A stretch of 64,000 nt of DNA from Neurospora tetraspora (lineage: Eukaryota > Ascomycota > Sordariomycetes > Sordariales > Sordariaceae), in assembly GCF_033439725.1 (NCBI RefSeq), contig NW_026944384.1, forward strand, positions 4,402,001-4,466,000, written 5' to 3'. The notes beneath the pieces were generated by a model that was not told the DNA's origin, ran no database searches, and saw nothing but the letters and a program-made list of their open reading frames with translations. Below are positions 1 to 11,734 of the stretch, one piece after another (position 1 is the stretch's first letter; each line of letters opens with the position of its first letter). The translations under genes and the position numbers were made by a program.

Positions 1-1323
1 GCTCCCTCGGGTTTGGAATCATGTCGAAGACTCCCTTTCATATTCTGTCACTCGGTTCGAATATTTGTGCGGGATGTGGGAAGGCACGGCATGGACGATG
101 GCTTCTGCATTGCGATCGAGCGGGCATAACGATAAATTGTACAACAACACACGACGACATCTTCAGACGACGGAACGGTTCACCTTGAGCTTCAGTTTTG
201 CTCACGTTTCTTTTATTTACACTTCTTGTTTCACAACTCTCGATACCCCGAGGGCTAGGGTTGCATGGTTCGATGCATACGGGGTACGATACCAGGCGTT
301 TTGGAATGTCAACTTTTGGTTTTGGGGTGGGAAAAGGGGTTCAGGTTTGTGTTTCTAGTTCAGATTTCTGTACTACATTCTTGCTTTCTTCAGTCTTCCT
401 TTTCCAGTTGCAGTTTTCCTTCAGTTCAATTTCCATACATTGTGCTACCAGTGTCTCAATTTCATTTTTTGTCCTCATCTCTGCGCTGGAAGTAGCGATG
501 GGACACAAATGGTTGGACCGGTCAAGGGACAGGATATGGTCAATGGGATAGCACTGCGTGCTTCATGGCCACGTTGCTCACAGCGAACGGCCCCTTGATG
601 GATTTCCTTTTCTCCGGTTACGATATCTCAAGCTAGTCTGGTACTAGGCTTAGCTGCCCCTGGCAGGTTCCTATGGGGAGCTTTTTGGTGTTACTTGGTT
701 AGAAGCATAGCAACAGCATTCAGGGTATAGACAGATAGATGTCACCACCTATTCATAGCAATATGATGCATCCGAAACCATTGAAAGTATTCGGGGACTT
801 AACTTCATGATGCTGCAAGTGGTTGAAATTTCAAAATAGCGACAGTTGAAAGTTGTGTCCCAATACGGTATTCGCAGCTTGGCTGATGTTTACTCTCTCT
901 CGTTACCGTGCCGTAAACATGACCCCTGCAAGTCGCCTGGTTGCTTCGTTCCCCTGCCGAGCACTTGCACCTTCGGGATCCGTATCGTAGCTTGTGGTCT
1001 TTCAGAGCCTCCCAAACTTATCGCCGGGACTAAGTTCATCGTGATTAGTCTACGAATTATCGATCATCATAACGGTCATCACTAATGTACACGATGGTAC
1101 GAGCTTGTTGGCGCTTCAATCAGACCAAGACAACCAACTGCGAAAAACGCCTTGCGCGCTTAGGCGCTTAATGTGAAGTTGCACGATGTCACACACAGAC
1201 AGCCGTCATTCGGTATTCGGATCGTCGAGTTAGTGTTTCGGTTGAACCAACTGATTTCTCTGATAATGATGTTGCCTGGGTCGTTGGTGGTTTCGGTATT
1301 CAAACGGCAACTGGTAAAAATAG

Positions 1324-1345
1324 GTACCTTTGTTAACAAAGGTAC
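1324..1345. repeat. 22-bp perfect palindrome
   Basis: The sequence starts GTACCTTTGTT and is its own reverse complement across the whole 22 bases, centred on GTTAAC. It could be a dimeric protein-binding site or chance; no neighbouring gene explains it. Confidence 0.6.
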
Positions 1346-4300
1346 AGAGCCTGTGGCTTATACCTCGCCTGTTTAAGCTACAAGACCCACCAAAAAATTA
1401 GTTCCGCCAGTTAATCTTCCCGTTCAGTGGGGCTCACGGCTGCCAAGGAGAAATCTTGGGTCCGTTTCTGGGATGCCAAGCTTTTCATGGGTTGCGTTTT
1501 GGGAAAGTGGGAGACCAGTCTGGTGGGTCGTGGTGGGCAGTGGTGGGGCCCATAAATACCCCTCCTGTAAAACCTGTATTCTGATTGGATGATATCGGGC
1601 GCTTCCAACCCTTTTTCTGGAATCCAGGGGTCCCGAATTGGGATGATGTGATGCTGCGGGCAGGACACCCGACCGACACCCGATGAACACCACAACAACG
1701 ACCACACCCTCTCCGTTGTTCCCTAGCCCACACACACTTTTTTCTCACGTTGACATGCTCGACATGTTCCTGACCACGACACCAATCTTGAAATTCCATA
1801 CTTCCATACCACACAACACCACCATCCCAAACTGCCTTTTTGTCATCGTCAGATTGCGTGCGTGGCAGCCACATGGTCCCCATGCGCACCCCTTCAGATC
1901 CCATCCATCTGGAAGCTACCATGGCTGCACCACTGCACCGGGTTTACTAATGTTCTGGTGACAAACGCCGTCTTCGACGTGCCTTCTGCGGAACATCATC
2001 CCGCTGGCACGATCTTAAGCTTAGTAATTTTCACCATTGATGTCCAGCTTTGTCTTCAGCCTCACATGGGGGTCAACGAGATCGCCAACTTTACCCTCAA
2101 AGTCTACCAGGCATCAACCAAGCAGGTAATGATAATTCTCCTGCACGGGGCTTGAGGACTCACATTACAGTCACTTGAAGAAAACTTCGCCAAAACTTCC
2201 TACTCGGTCGCTCTTCAAGGCAGTTGCGCCTCCGTAACATCTGCCCGCAGACGGAGGTTATCCGGATGCTCCCATGATGTGCCTTTCGAACTCGAGTCCA
2301 CGTCGGACATGCCAGATTGATTACCTAGCAATGTAAGCGGCCATTCCATCAATGTTACCCTCACTATCAGGTACCTACAGAACGTACCTTACATAACAAC
2401 CAATATTAGGCTGATGTACCGCACCCTTGTTACATGACGATGAACCGAACGGTCGTCCGTTTCAAAGGTACACAAGAGAGGTCACCAACCACAAGCCTTA
2501 CGATATTCCATATCATCCGGGGAAACTTCCTTTAACGTACGGAATACACAAAAGAGTCTGAGTTGTTCAACTGCCAATCGGACTGGCTCACTGCGGCGGC
2601 ACTCATAATCTACAAAGTACTCACGCACCGGTGTTGAAACACATCGCCCACATGGATGCAGTAGATCTTGCTGTGGGCGCGGCTGCGTTTACTGCACGTT
2701 TCTGTGTTGGATGTGGTTGGGTGTTGTGCCGCGCATCTGCCCACATCCATGAACTGCACCCCAATTGTCATATTTTTGGTTTTACATATGGCAAAGAAGC
2801 TACATGCGTCATCCCATCCAACCATGCCACCCGGAAGGTCCCGTCTTTTTTTTTTCCTGTCAAGTTCTCCCGGCGGGACATCCGACATCCCGGGACTGTC
2901 ACTTACACGCACTGTTAGGTATCGGGAAGATATCCGTAAGGAGGGAATCTCAAGTCATCGGTGACAATGCAATGAGGTGCGTGATCGAGTCACGCCATCC
3001 CGTTGCTTACCATGTCACTCTTCACTTTTCTCCATTACACTCTTTCGCATTCCACTACTACATCTTAGGAGATCAAAGGTAGCACCCGGATATTCTTCCG
3101 CTTTCCGTCCGCTATTGTGCCTTACGGCATCTCAATTGCCTGCATCCAACACGGTAATTAGGTATATATTTCACTCCCGTCCCAAACAGCACCTACAAGT
3201 ACATCATAAGCGAGACAGATGTCTCACTGCCTCTTTCACAAGCCCAGGGTCGATCACATAACGGTATCACCAACTTTCCGTCCGGGGTTGCTATACACCC
3301 TCGACACCTTAACTACATAGCATGCGCCTACATGGCGCTCGACGGTCAAGTCAAGTCAACCTTACCGTCCCGATTTGTCACACGCGAGGACGGACCGTTG
3401 CTTGTGTCAGTGAAACCATACCCATGACTTACCGAGTCTGATACAGACAAATGCACTGTATGGCATGCGGCTCAAATGTGAGGGCCGCTGATCGCTGGCT
3501 CGCCTTACCCTCGTTTCCTGGCTGCCTGATTGGGGGTTACGGTTCAGCTCTACTCAGCTCGGCCTTGGCAAGCTGTCTTTCGACTGTTGAGATTTGAGAG
3601 AATCGAGCAGCCTGGCAGGGCTGGGATGGTTGATTACAATAGTCCTTTTGACGTTTTTGGTTTTTCTGATACCGAAAATTGTCTACCTACGACTATCGAA
3701 ATTATTTACTGACACTTCTTTGTTCAAACACATAATGTTGGGGGCGGTTTTGACCTTGCTGAGACCACATACCTCTGCACAAAACACCAAGTCTTTCGAA
3801 CACTACCTTAATATTCATTATTCATCTCAATTCATCCTATCACCGTATCCCATACTAAACTCTCCCAGCCTGACAGCAACTCGCATCTCCCTGCGCTTCC
3901 ATCCTGCTGCCTGCATGTAGCCGATCCGCAGTCGAAACCCCAAAGCAAGGTACCATGCAAAGCAAAAAAAAAAAAAAAAAAGGCAATATGAAACCGGACG
4001 GATGATATTTCGGCTTCCACAGACCTACTCGACACGAACCCAAGTGCATCGCAAAGTGCATTACCTTGTCTTGAAACATCGCCTTTACAAAATTAGTGAT
4101 GCTTTCAGTAATCGACAATCGGTACATCTCTAGCCTTCCCCAGGTCCTCAGACTTCCAGAACCGGGAATGGTTACACACAAGTCGCAAAGTCACATAATA
4201 TCTTACTTGCCTACGAGATTTCTTACATACTCCTCGTACCAGCACTACAGCCCAGGCGCGCTTATCGCGGTACCTAAATTTTGTGAGTTGGGTACGGGCA

Positions 4301-4573
4301 ATGCTGCAAGGTCACACTCACATATTTCAGACCAAAGAAGCCAGGTTGCACAAAACGAAAGCTGTGTTGGCACCTGTCTCTTAGAATGGGTGGAAAGATG
4401 GAGTTCTAGTAGATCTTACATCCGCAGGAAGGATGCATTGCATGAGTGCATGTAGGTATGCAGGTAAGTAATAGCATAAGATGGATGTACATACATATGT
4501 ACTTACATATGCACGCAGGTCACATATATGTGTGTAGTAAGATGTGTACCTACCTGTATACGAGAACCGGACC

Positions 4574-4628
4574 GTTACGGTAACAGTAATCGACGGTAAC
4601 AGTAACGGTAACGGTGACGGTAGGTAGT
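4574..4628. repeat. Degenerate GGTAAC/GGTGAC hexamer repeats
   Basis: Units such as ACGGTAAC, AGTAACGG and GGTGACGG follow one another irregularly and run into GGTAGGTAG. They look like a slippage-derived microsatellite in intergenic DNA. Confidence 0.6.
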
Positions 4629-5497
4629 GTTGCGTACCCCAAGTGAAAGATCATGTACTTTACCCGAACCTGATACGTCTTTGATGAAGCGATCACCGTC
4701 GCTGTCATGTCTATGGTGCTGTGTAGACTGAAGATTCATGCGGCGTGGGGGTATGGCATGATGAAGATGATCATCTATCGTTCGATTTGGGCGCGGCTAG
4801 TGAGGATGGTCAGTAATGTTTGACGACTTTCTCTCAACGAACATATTCAACTTTCGGCCTCGGAGTACCAGACAGTACATAGGCCTAGAGAGAGGTTGTG
4901 GTATGAATGTAGAGGAAGTGCTTGACTGACCTAGAGACCTCTGCCATAGGTTGGTCTCTTGTCTCTTCTCTCAGTCCAGTAAGTCATGAAAATCTCCGGT
5001 TGAATGAGAAATGGATTCGAAGAATTTCTATGAAGCTGTCAGCAAGGCGAGGTCGGGATATATGCCTACTTGGTAGGAGCACGGGAAATCAGAGACTCCG
5101 AGCTCTATCAGAACGCACTTCGCAGTTTGCCGGTAGCTAGGTAGGGACTGGAATATTTGTCAGCGATCAACAAGTAGGTTTTGGAAAATAAGCTGAGCCC
5201 GTGACGTTGATTGATAATTTCATCAGTGTCTTGAATGAAGGTCGGCGTTAAAGATGTTAACAAGAACTGTTTCGACTATGCATGATCAACTGATAGACAA
5301 TGATTATGGTGTCTAAAGGATGTAACATGATACCTGAATAGAGAGAGTAGCAAAGAACCATACATAGCGCCAATATATTCATGTCGAGGAAACGCTGGAG
5401 AAAAATTGCGAAAAATGAAGGGGGATGTCCAGCACAAGAATGTTTAGACAAAGCACGGAGTAAAAAGAAAGAAAAAATTTATCGATGGTCATTCGTG

Positions 5498-5579
5498 CGA
5501 CGTGGGCCTGATTCGAACAGACGCTCCCGAAGGAACAAGATTTCTAGTCTTGCGCATTAGACCACTCTGCCACCACGCC
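5498..5579 (-). tRNA. tRNA-Ser (anticodon AGA)
   Basis: On the minus strand an 82-base serine-type tRNA can be folded by eye. The acceptor stem pairs GGCGTGG with CCACGTC (one G-U pair) and ends in discriminator G. The anticodon loop CTAGAAA gives AGA. There is a long variable arm (GTTCCTTCGGGAGCG region), as class II serine tRNAs have, and the T arm is GTCTG-TTCGAAT-CAGGC. No intron is present. An identical copy lies 0.8 kb away in the opposite direction. CCA is not encoded. Confidence 0.95.
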
Positions 5580-5600
5580 TAGTGATTGTTGTTGAAGATG

Positions 5601-6372
5601 GGCACAAATTTAGGGTCTATATCAGCATTTTGAACAATGCTTATTGTTCTGCGAAGCCGCGGATTGTTCCCGAGTAGAACCAGATCATGTTTCGTGCTAG
5701 AAACCCGCGATCGCGATGAACGTTTCTCCATTCTCACGATTTTGCTGCGATGGCCCTCTGGAGACCAAAGAAAGTGCGAATCGTATCTTTGTCCTGAGTT
5801 GCCAAACTCCCTACATCTGTCAATGCATGGCTGATGATGTAACCGCGCGGGCAGCGGACGTTGCGCTGCGTTCGCCGAGCCCGCCCTTGATCTCTCCTGC
5901 ATACGCCGATCAACCGACAATCAACGCACCACCTTCCTCACCACATCCCGCTCTTTCACGCTCTTTCAATTCTTGAAACATCTTCTCCCATTGCGGCGTC
6001 AATTTGAATCTCTTCAGTTTGGCTTCAGCTCGAGCTTTCCTCTCAACTCATCTCATCCGTTGCTGCAAGCGACTTGCTCTCCTTACCTCAATCCTACCCC
6101 GCGCCCGCCGCGCAACCCCTCCCGATCCATGCATCGGACGACCTTTGATGCGTCAATACCTCTACGGATCGCGCACTCAAATCTCAAACTCAGCAGTCAA
6201 GCCCTAGTCGGAACATTTGTAATCGTGTCATCGACTTCTTTCTTTCGCTGCCTATCAGGAACGCTCGAAAGGATTGGGCCAGTACCATGCTGCCCACGCA
6301 GGCTTGAGTTCCTATCCTGTTCTACTCGCAGCAACTGCGGCCCGCTGATAGATTGTAGTTCCGAAGCGAAAA
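5601..6372. other. Spacer between two inverted tRNA-Ser genes
   Basis: The spacer holds no recognised gene. It is mildly pyrimidine-rich on the plus strand around 5860-6110. Each tRNA brings about 17-20 matching 5' flank bases (TTCAACAACAAT then C or T then ACTA), so the spacer is bounded by inverted arms. Confidence 0.5.
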
Positions 6373-6389
6373 TTCAACAACAATTACTA

Positions 6390-6471
6390 GGCGTGGTGGC
6401 AGAGTGGTCTAATGCGCAAGACTAGAAATCTTGTTCCTTCGGGAGCGTCTGTTCGAATCAGGCCCACGTCG
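6390..6471 (+). tRNA. tRNA-Ser (anticodon AGA), inverted copy
   Basis: This is the plus-strand twin of the minus-strand tRNA-Ser at 5498-5579, with identical mature sequence, anticodon AGA, long variable arm and discriminator G. The similarity runs on past the 3' end: CACGATGACCAT here against CACGAATGACCAT there. A T-rich stretch follows shortly downstream and could serve as the Pol III terminator. Confidence 0.95.
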
Positions 6472-6483
6472 CACGATGACCAT

Positions 6484-7201
6484 TAGTAACTTATTTTTTG
6501 ATTTTTTTCCCCGGCACATCTCTCGATCCTAATCTTCATCCTTTTTTTCATCTTGGTAGCAGAGTCGATACCTGTTCTTTAATTTTATTTTTTTTGTGGA
6601 AGTTGATGGTGTAGTTGTATGAAACTGCCTATTGTGTCAGTGGCAATACCATCCTTCATACACCAGTTCTTGCCGAGTTTGGATGCCATTGCTTTTGAAG
6701 TTTAAACCGGTCATGACTATAAAATGGTGTAACTACTAAAGAAGCTACGAATAGGTACATGTCCTGATATCAATGTGTTGAAGGTCATGCAAGTGATACC
6801 TGTCATGATAACAGACCACCCTGATGATGGCTTCCTTAAAACCTTCAGTCGATTCTATACCTAAAGCCAAGCTGCCTTCGCAGTCAATGACCAAGCAGAT
6901 CGGACCTGCCCTTTTCTCCAGATACTGAGGTTCGCAATTTTCATCTGGATAGGAAAAACCTGAGGGAAAGAACGCCCAACAGCCGGTCCCTGCTTGCAAC
7001 CGTGCCTGAGTGGAAGGTAGCACACCGAGATTGCCGCACCTTGTATGATAAATATAAGCCTACGTTCGTTAAGGTACTCAAGATGCTCCAGCAAAGTTCG
7101 CGACCTCAAACATCAACTTTGACAGATGTGTGGTGCATCACGATATTCTTCGCAGAGTATATGCCTTACGGTACAGAAATACTTATCACGACACTATCAA
7201 G
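6484..7201. other. Upstream region of the GH55-type gene
   Basis: No gene is seen. T-rich runs occur near 6490-6600 next to the tRNA. The rest is ordinary intergenic sequence that presumably holds the promoter of the downstream glucanase-type gene; no clear TATA element was picked out. Confidence 0.4.
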
Positions 7202-10200
7202 ATGAAACCTACCACCGTTTTGCCGACAGTGGCGTGGCTATTCTTCCTCCTTCCAGTCACTGTATCGTCAGCCATAACAGCAAATGTCCACTCAGATCAA
7301 CATAGTGTTGAAACGCCCTTGGCATCAGGATCAGACCTTACAAACATCGGAGAACAACCGGCATGCGAGAAACCGCTGATTCCCTTACACCCAAAGAAGT
7401 GGTGGCGAGCCCAGATCGAAGAAAATGTTGGATACGATAGCCACCAACACTATTTTGATGTGACGGAGCTCGGAGCAGACAACACCGGCACCAACGACTC
7501 CTCGTGGCTCTTCAACGAGTATATCCACTGTGAGTTCCTAGCATACCATACCCGCATTGCTTCCATATGAACCATACCACAGCAAAAGTTATTCCAGTCT
7601 GACACAAACAAACAGTTTAAAACCGATCCGACAAGACGGCAGCAAAAGTCAACAGATGTTTTTACGTGCCTCCGGGAACCTACCGCATCGCCAAACCCAT
7701 AAAGCTTCTCGCGGGAACCTTTCTCATCGGTGACGCCCTGGAACCGCCCACCTTGCTCGCTGACCCGTCGCTGGGTACTGATCCTGTGATTGATGCGCAT
7801 GATGACCACCTATGGGAAGGAGAGAGGACGGTGAAGAGCCTTTACATAGTGGTGCGCAACTTCAAGATCGATACCACGGCGGTGGAAAATGACACGGGCG
7901 CGAGAGCGATGGATTGGTCGGTAGACCAAGGATGTAGCCTTGTGAACGTGCAGTTTGTGATGCCCAAGGGGTCGAAACACACTGGGTTGACGATGGAAAG
8001 GGGTGGTAGTGGGTTGGTTATCGCTGATTGTGTGAGTTTGTTGTTTTGGTTTCTGTTTCCATTCCTTCCCCCTCGGTGCTGCTGGTTCAAGTTTTATTTC
8101 GTTTTCGATGACTGGCTGGCTAACCGACTGACCGCGGCAGACCTTCACCGGCGGAGCAGTCGACATGGAAGTGTTCAACGAGCAGTACATGCTAAAAGGG
8201 CTGAAGTTTGACGGCTGCCACACGGGTATCAAGTTCAAACGATCCTTCGTCACCGTCATCCAGGGTTGTACCTTCTCTGAGTGTGCGGTGGCCGTTGATG
8301 CCAGTCTGCCTGATAGCACGGGAACTTTGTCCGTTGTCGATTCGTCCTTCTTCAATTGCGAGTATGGAGTTGACGTCTACACCAATGGCACTATCCCATC
8401 CGGTGTTAGTCCGCTTGTACTTCACAACGTCGCCGTTGAGGGTGACAACGTGAAGGCTGCAGTCATCGGGTCTGGTGGCTCTACCCTGCTGTCGGATTTG
8501 AAATCTCGAGATGTAACATGGATACAAGGAAAGCGTTAGTATTCGCCCTTGTGGATCCAGTCTTTCGCATTTGAAGCCATGACTCTGCGCCGACACTCCC
8601 ATAGATACTACATACATACTCATAAAGGAGCTTCTCCTTTCCAAACGCAAAATCACCGCGGGGATTTTCTCCTTTCCATCACATGCTGACCTGGACAGAG
8701 TCCCCAGCGTTAGCCATCCTATTCACAGGCACGAAAAGCTGACGCCTGGCGGGAGGTACTTTACAACGCCCATTCCACAATATGAAAACTATAACGTCAG
8801 TCAGTTTGTGAACGTAAAAAACGAGCCCGAGTTCTTTGTTGTGTGGGGGGACAGTAAGTCGACCGCTTCTTGCTTAGTAACATCTGGGTGCTTCTGACTT
8901 GGTTGCTCACACGACGTTAGATATCCATGATGATGGACCCGCAATCAACAGCTTACTCCAGAAATACGCTGGCTGCAAGATATTGTTTTTCCCTCAAGGG
9001 ATCTACAAGACCCATCAGACAATTCACGTACCGCCAGGCTCGCGACTCGTTGGGGAGGCGTTGAGCGTGATCGCCGGCTGGGGCGATCATTTTTCAGATC
9101 CCTCCGACCCAAAGCCCATTCTAGAAGTAGGCAAGGAAGGCGATAGGGGAGTTGCCCAGTTCACCGACATGTTGTTTTCGGTCGGTGATGTGTTCCCGGA
9201 GCGGTCATTGTCAAAGTCAACACCGAGGCCAGAACTCCCGGTGATGTCGGCTTTTGGAACTGCGTTATACGTGTCGGCGGCTCGGACGCTCTGTGGTTCT
9301 TGACAAGAAGTGTCGGGATCCCAATCCCAAGGCTTGCAAGGCGGCATTCGCACTGATACATGTAACCCAGACAGCCTCTGTCTACCTTGAGAACGTTTGG
9401 GGTTACGTGGCAGACCGCGGTTTGGACGACGCATCATCGAAACCCCTGAACATTGCGGCCGGTCGCGGTCTCCTCCTCGAAAGCACTTCGCCAAGTTGGC
9501 TGATTGGGACCTCGTTTCAACGCTGTACCCTTTATCAGTACAACCTGAATCGCGCCTCCGACGTCTATATCGGTCTCCAGCAGGCCGAGAGCCCGTACTG
9601 GCAAGGCAATGGGACTCAGCAGCGAGCGCCGGCGCCCTGGGTAGCCAATTCATCATATGGTGACCCATCCTTTGGTCTTTGCACTTCTCATCGGTACAGC
9701 AACGACAACGACAGGTGTTACCGTGCCTACGGTCAGCGCTTGGTTGACAGCAACAATGTGGTCATCCACGGATCTGCTCTTTGGGCCTCCTACAATGCCA
9801 TGAACAACAACAAGTGGCACGGCCCCAATTGTGACGAGACGTCTGGGGTGTGTCAAATGAATATGGTGTTTATTAGCGGCGCATTGAACATAAGTTGGTA
9901 TTCGATTAGCACGAAATCAACCCGAAACATGATGTACGATGCTGGACTTGACTCTGGATTGAATCGGAGACGACAATCAGGCAGGAGGCGTTCAAAGGAG
10001 GTAGGGGAGGGGCGATAGCAGCATATTTGACAACAGGGGAACTTGGTCGGGACCTTGGTCGGGACAAAGGGTCTGGTAGCGGCGCTCACGGCGCTCACGG
10101 CGGAAGTGGTCGTGGTGATATTGAGATTGGAGAGCCAGATGCCGGGAGTAGTGCTGCAGTCTCATGGCTCAATTTCGGGGCTGTTGTGCTGTTGAGTTGT

Positions 10201-10221
10201 GTATTCTTGCAGTTGGGTTGA
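7202..10221 (+). CDS. GH55-type exo-beta-1,3-glucanase, GPI-tailed, probably disrupted
   Basis: The gene resembles fungal glycoside hydrolase family 55, extracellular enzymes that cut beta-1,3-glucan (laminarin, fungal wall glucan) with two parallel beta-helix modules. Seen: a signal peptide (MKPTTVLPTVAWLFFLLPVT); the first pectate-lyase-like start FYVPPGTYRIAKP; later a second, FFPQGIYKTHQTIHVPPGSRLVG; then GDVGFW and the block around SPYWQGNGT. The C-terminus ends in a hydrophobic stretch after small residues (GAVVLLSCVFLQLG), which fits a GPI-anchor signal. Proposed introns are 7530-7642, 8032-8140, 8535-8700 and 8854-8920; the first and third are uncertain. Odd: after 8921 the family-like residues move through three frames, with shifts near 9197, 9280 and 9950-9970. 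Each looks like one missing base, and no intron explains them. It may be a young pseudogene or carry assembly errors. GH55 assignment is fairly sure; function is not. Confidence 0.75.
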
Positions 10222-11122
10222 AATAAAAAGACCGGAGTGTAGAAGTTTCATCGAGGATGTCAGTGGAATGATTTGTTTTGTTCTTGTTTTTTCGTTGGTA
10301 CAGCCGAGACCATGATTACTACAGTCGTATCTCGAATGGGTGATTCTCCAATTTGTAGTTGCAGGGACACTCGCATTTGGAACAGATGCCCTTGAAGAAT
10401 TGACATTCGATGTCAGCATGCATATACCTATGTAGGGAACAGCTTGCCCTGGCATGTATAAAAGCGCGTCTGCACGCGGGAATCGTACATTGTGGTCGGT
10501 GTCTGATGTTCTTTCTGAATCGATCAAGTGAAAGATGCTAAAGATGCGATACAGATGCGACGGGATATGTGCAGGTGGGGTAGACGTTGGAGACATTCCC
10601 GGCTGGCATCCGCTGTCGACGGGACCAAGCGTCCAGTCGGCAACGGGCGTCGACCGAGCTTCCTGGGCACGCCATCTCTCCGCATGTGAAACGTACGGTA
10701 CCTCGGTGCATTGCCTCCCGTCACAGGACAAGCGTCATCGCATCCAACAGAGAAGCCGTGGAAGGTCGACGCCAAAGAACCAAGATGATTTATGAAACTC
10801 ACGCCAGATCCAATTCCCCAGGTGATTTGCGCAGCCGCTTGCTTAATCGAGTAGCTGTATTCGTTGTGGTAACCCCGTAGCTTGTCCCGTAAGCCGCCTG
10901 CTCGTGAGAGGTTGACATTCTCTCGAGGTCTGCCCGTGGGGAACCCTTGTCATCTCTTGTGGTGGTTTATAAAGTGTCGCCCTCCCCATTTCCCCCTTTG
11001 CTGTCATCCCGTTTCATCCGTACCGTCACGTTCACATCATCCTCTATCCATATACCCAGTTCCATCGTCGCTCACTTCACCTCTACATATCTAATCTAAT
11101 CCACCCCCAAAAATCTTTCAAA
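10222..11122. other. Intergenic region and leader of the SCP2 gene
   Basis: No gene is seen. The last 150 bases are CT-rich and lie between a TATA-like element at 10966 and the SCP2 start codon, as expected of a fungal core promoter and 5' leader. Confidence 0.45.
10966..10974 (+). promoter_or_regulatory. TATA-like element of the SCP2 gene
   Basis: The sequence TTTATAAAG lies about 150 bases before the start codon and is followed by a CT-rich tract. Position and sequence suit a TATA box, but no transcription start is known here. Confidence 0.4.
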
Positions 11123-11734
11123 ATGTCTCTCAAGAACGGTACGTCTTTTACCCATGGACCGAACCCGCTGCCATATTTTGCGCCCCTGTTGCGCCCGCGG
11201 TGATGGCGCAATACCTTTCCATGTGTTCCTCGAACCGACCAGTGCTGACCGTGGCCGTGTAACGATTTAGACAAGTTCCCTTCCTCCGCCGCCTTCGACG
11301 CCATCAACAGCGCCCTTACCGGCAGCGAGGCCGACCGCAAGGACGCCATCAAGCAGGGCAACGCCGTCTTTGCCTTTGTCCTCAAGAACGCCGCCGGCGA
11401 GACCGACCAGTGGCACATTGACCTCAAGAACAAGGGCGAGGTTGGCAAGGGTCTTGGCGACAAGCCCACCGGTTAGTTTTCCTTCCACTTGCCCATCCGC
11501 CTTTTCAGGCTATGCTGTATGTTCTTTTTTGTTCGCAATGATGAGACTAACAGTAATTGCTCATATAAAGTCACCCTCTCCCTTTCCGATGCCGACTTTG
11601 CCGGCCTCGTCGCCGGCACGGCCAACGCCCAGCGCCTCTTCATGTCCGGCAAGCTCAAGGTCAAGGGCGATGTCATGAAGGCTACTAAGCTCGACCCCAT
11701 CCTCAAGAAGGCTCAGACCAAGGCCAAACTCTAA
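11123..11734 (+). CDS. SCP2-domain sterol/fatty-acid carrier protein
   Basis: Three exons (11123-11138, 11271-11471, 11571-11734) encode 126 residues starting MSLKNDKFPSSAAF. The protein is one stand-alone SCP2 domain, a small hydrophobic-pocket fold that binds fatty acids, acyl-CoA and sterols. Family-like features are AVFAFVLKNAAG, the WHIDLKNKGEVGKG turn, and the C-terminal block DADFAGLVAGTANAQRLFMS followed by GKLKVKGDVMKATKLDPIL. Such single-domain proteins are often peroxisomal; this one ends in AKL, which could act as a PTS1-like signal. Splice sites are GTACGT/TTTAG and GTTAGT/AAAG, with a GACTAAC branch-point match in intron 2. A tiny first coding exon is common in ascomycete genes. 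Confidence 0.9.

Larger units (their letters stand above)
1..5484. other. Long stretch without a supportable gene
   Basis: No open frame here shows a recognisable domain, a convincing start context, or an intron pattern that extends coding potential; the frames present are short and overlap on both strands. The stretch holds simple-sequence features only: a short perfect palindrome near 1324, an A18 run at 3964-3981, and GGTAAC-type repeats near 4574. Orphan genes or non-coding transcripts cannot be excluded without RNA data. Confidence 0.6.
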
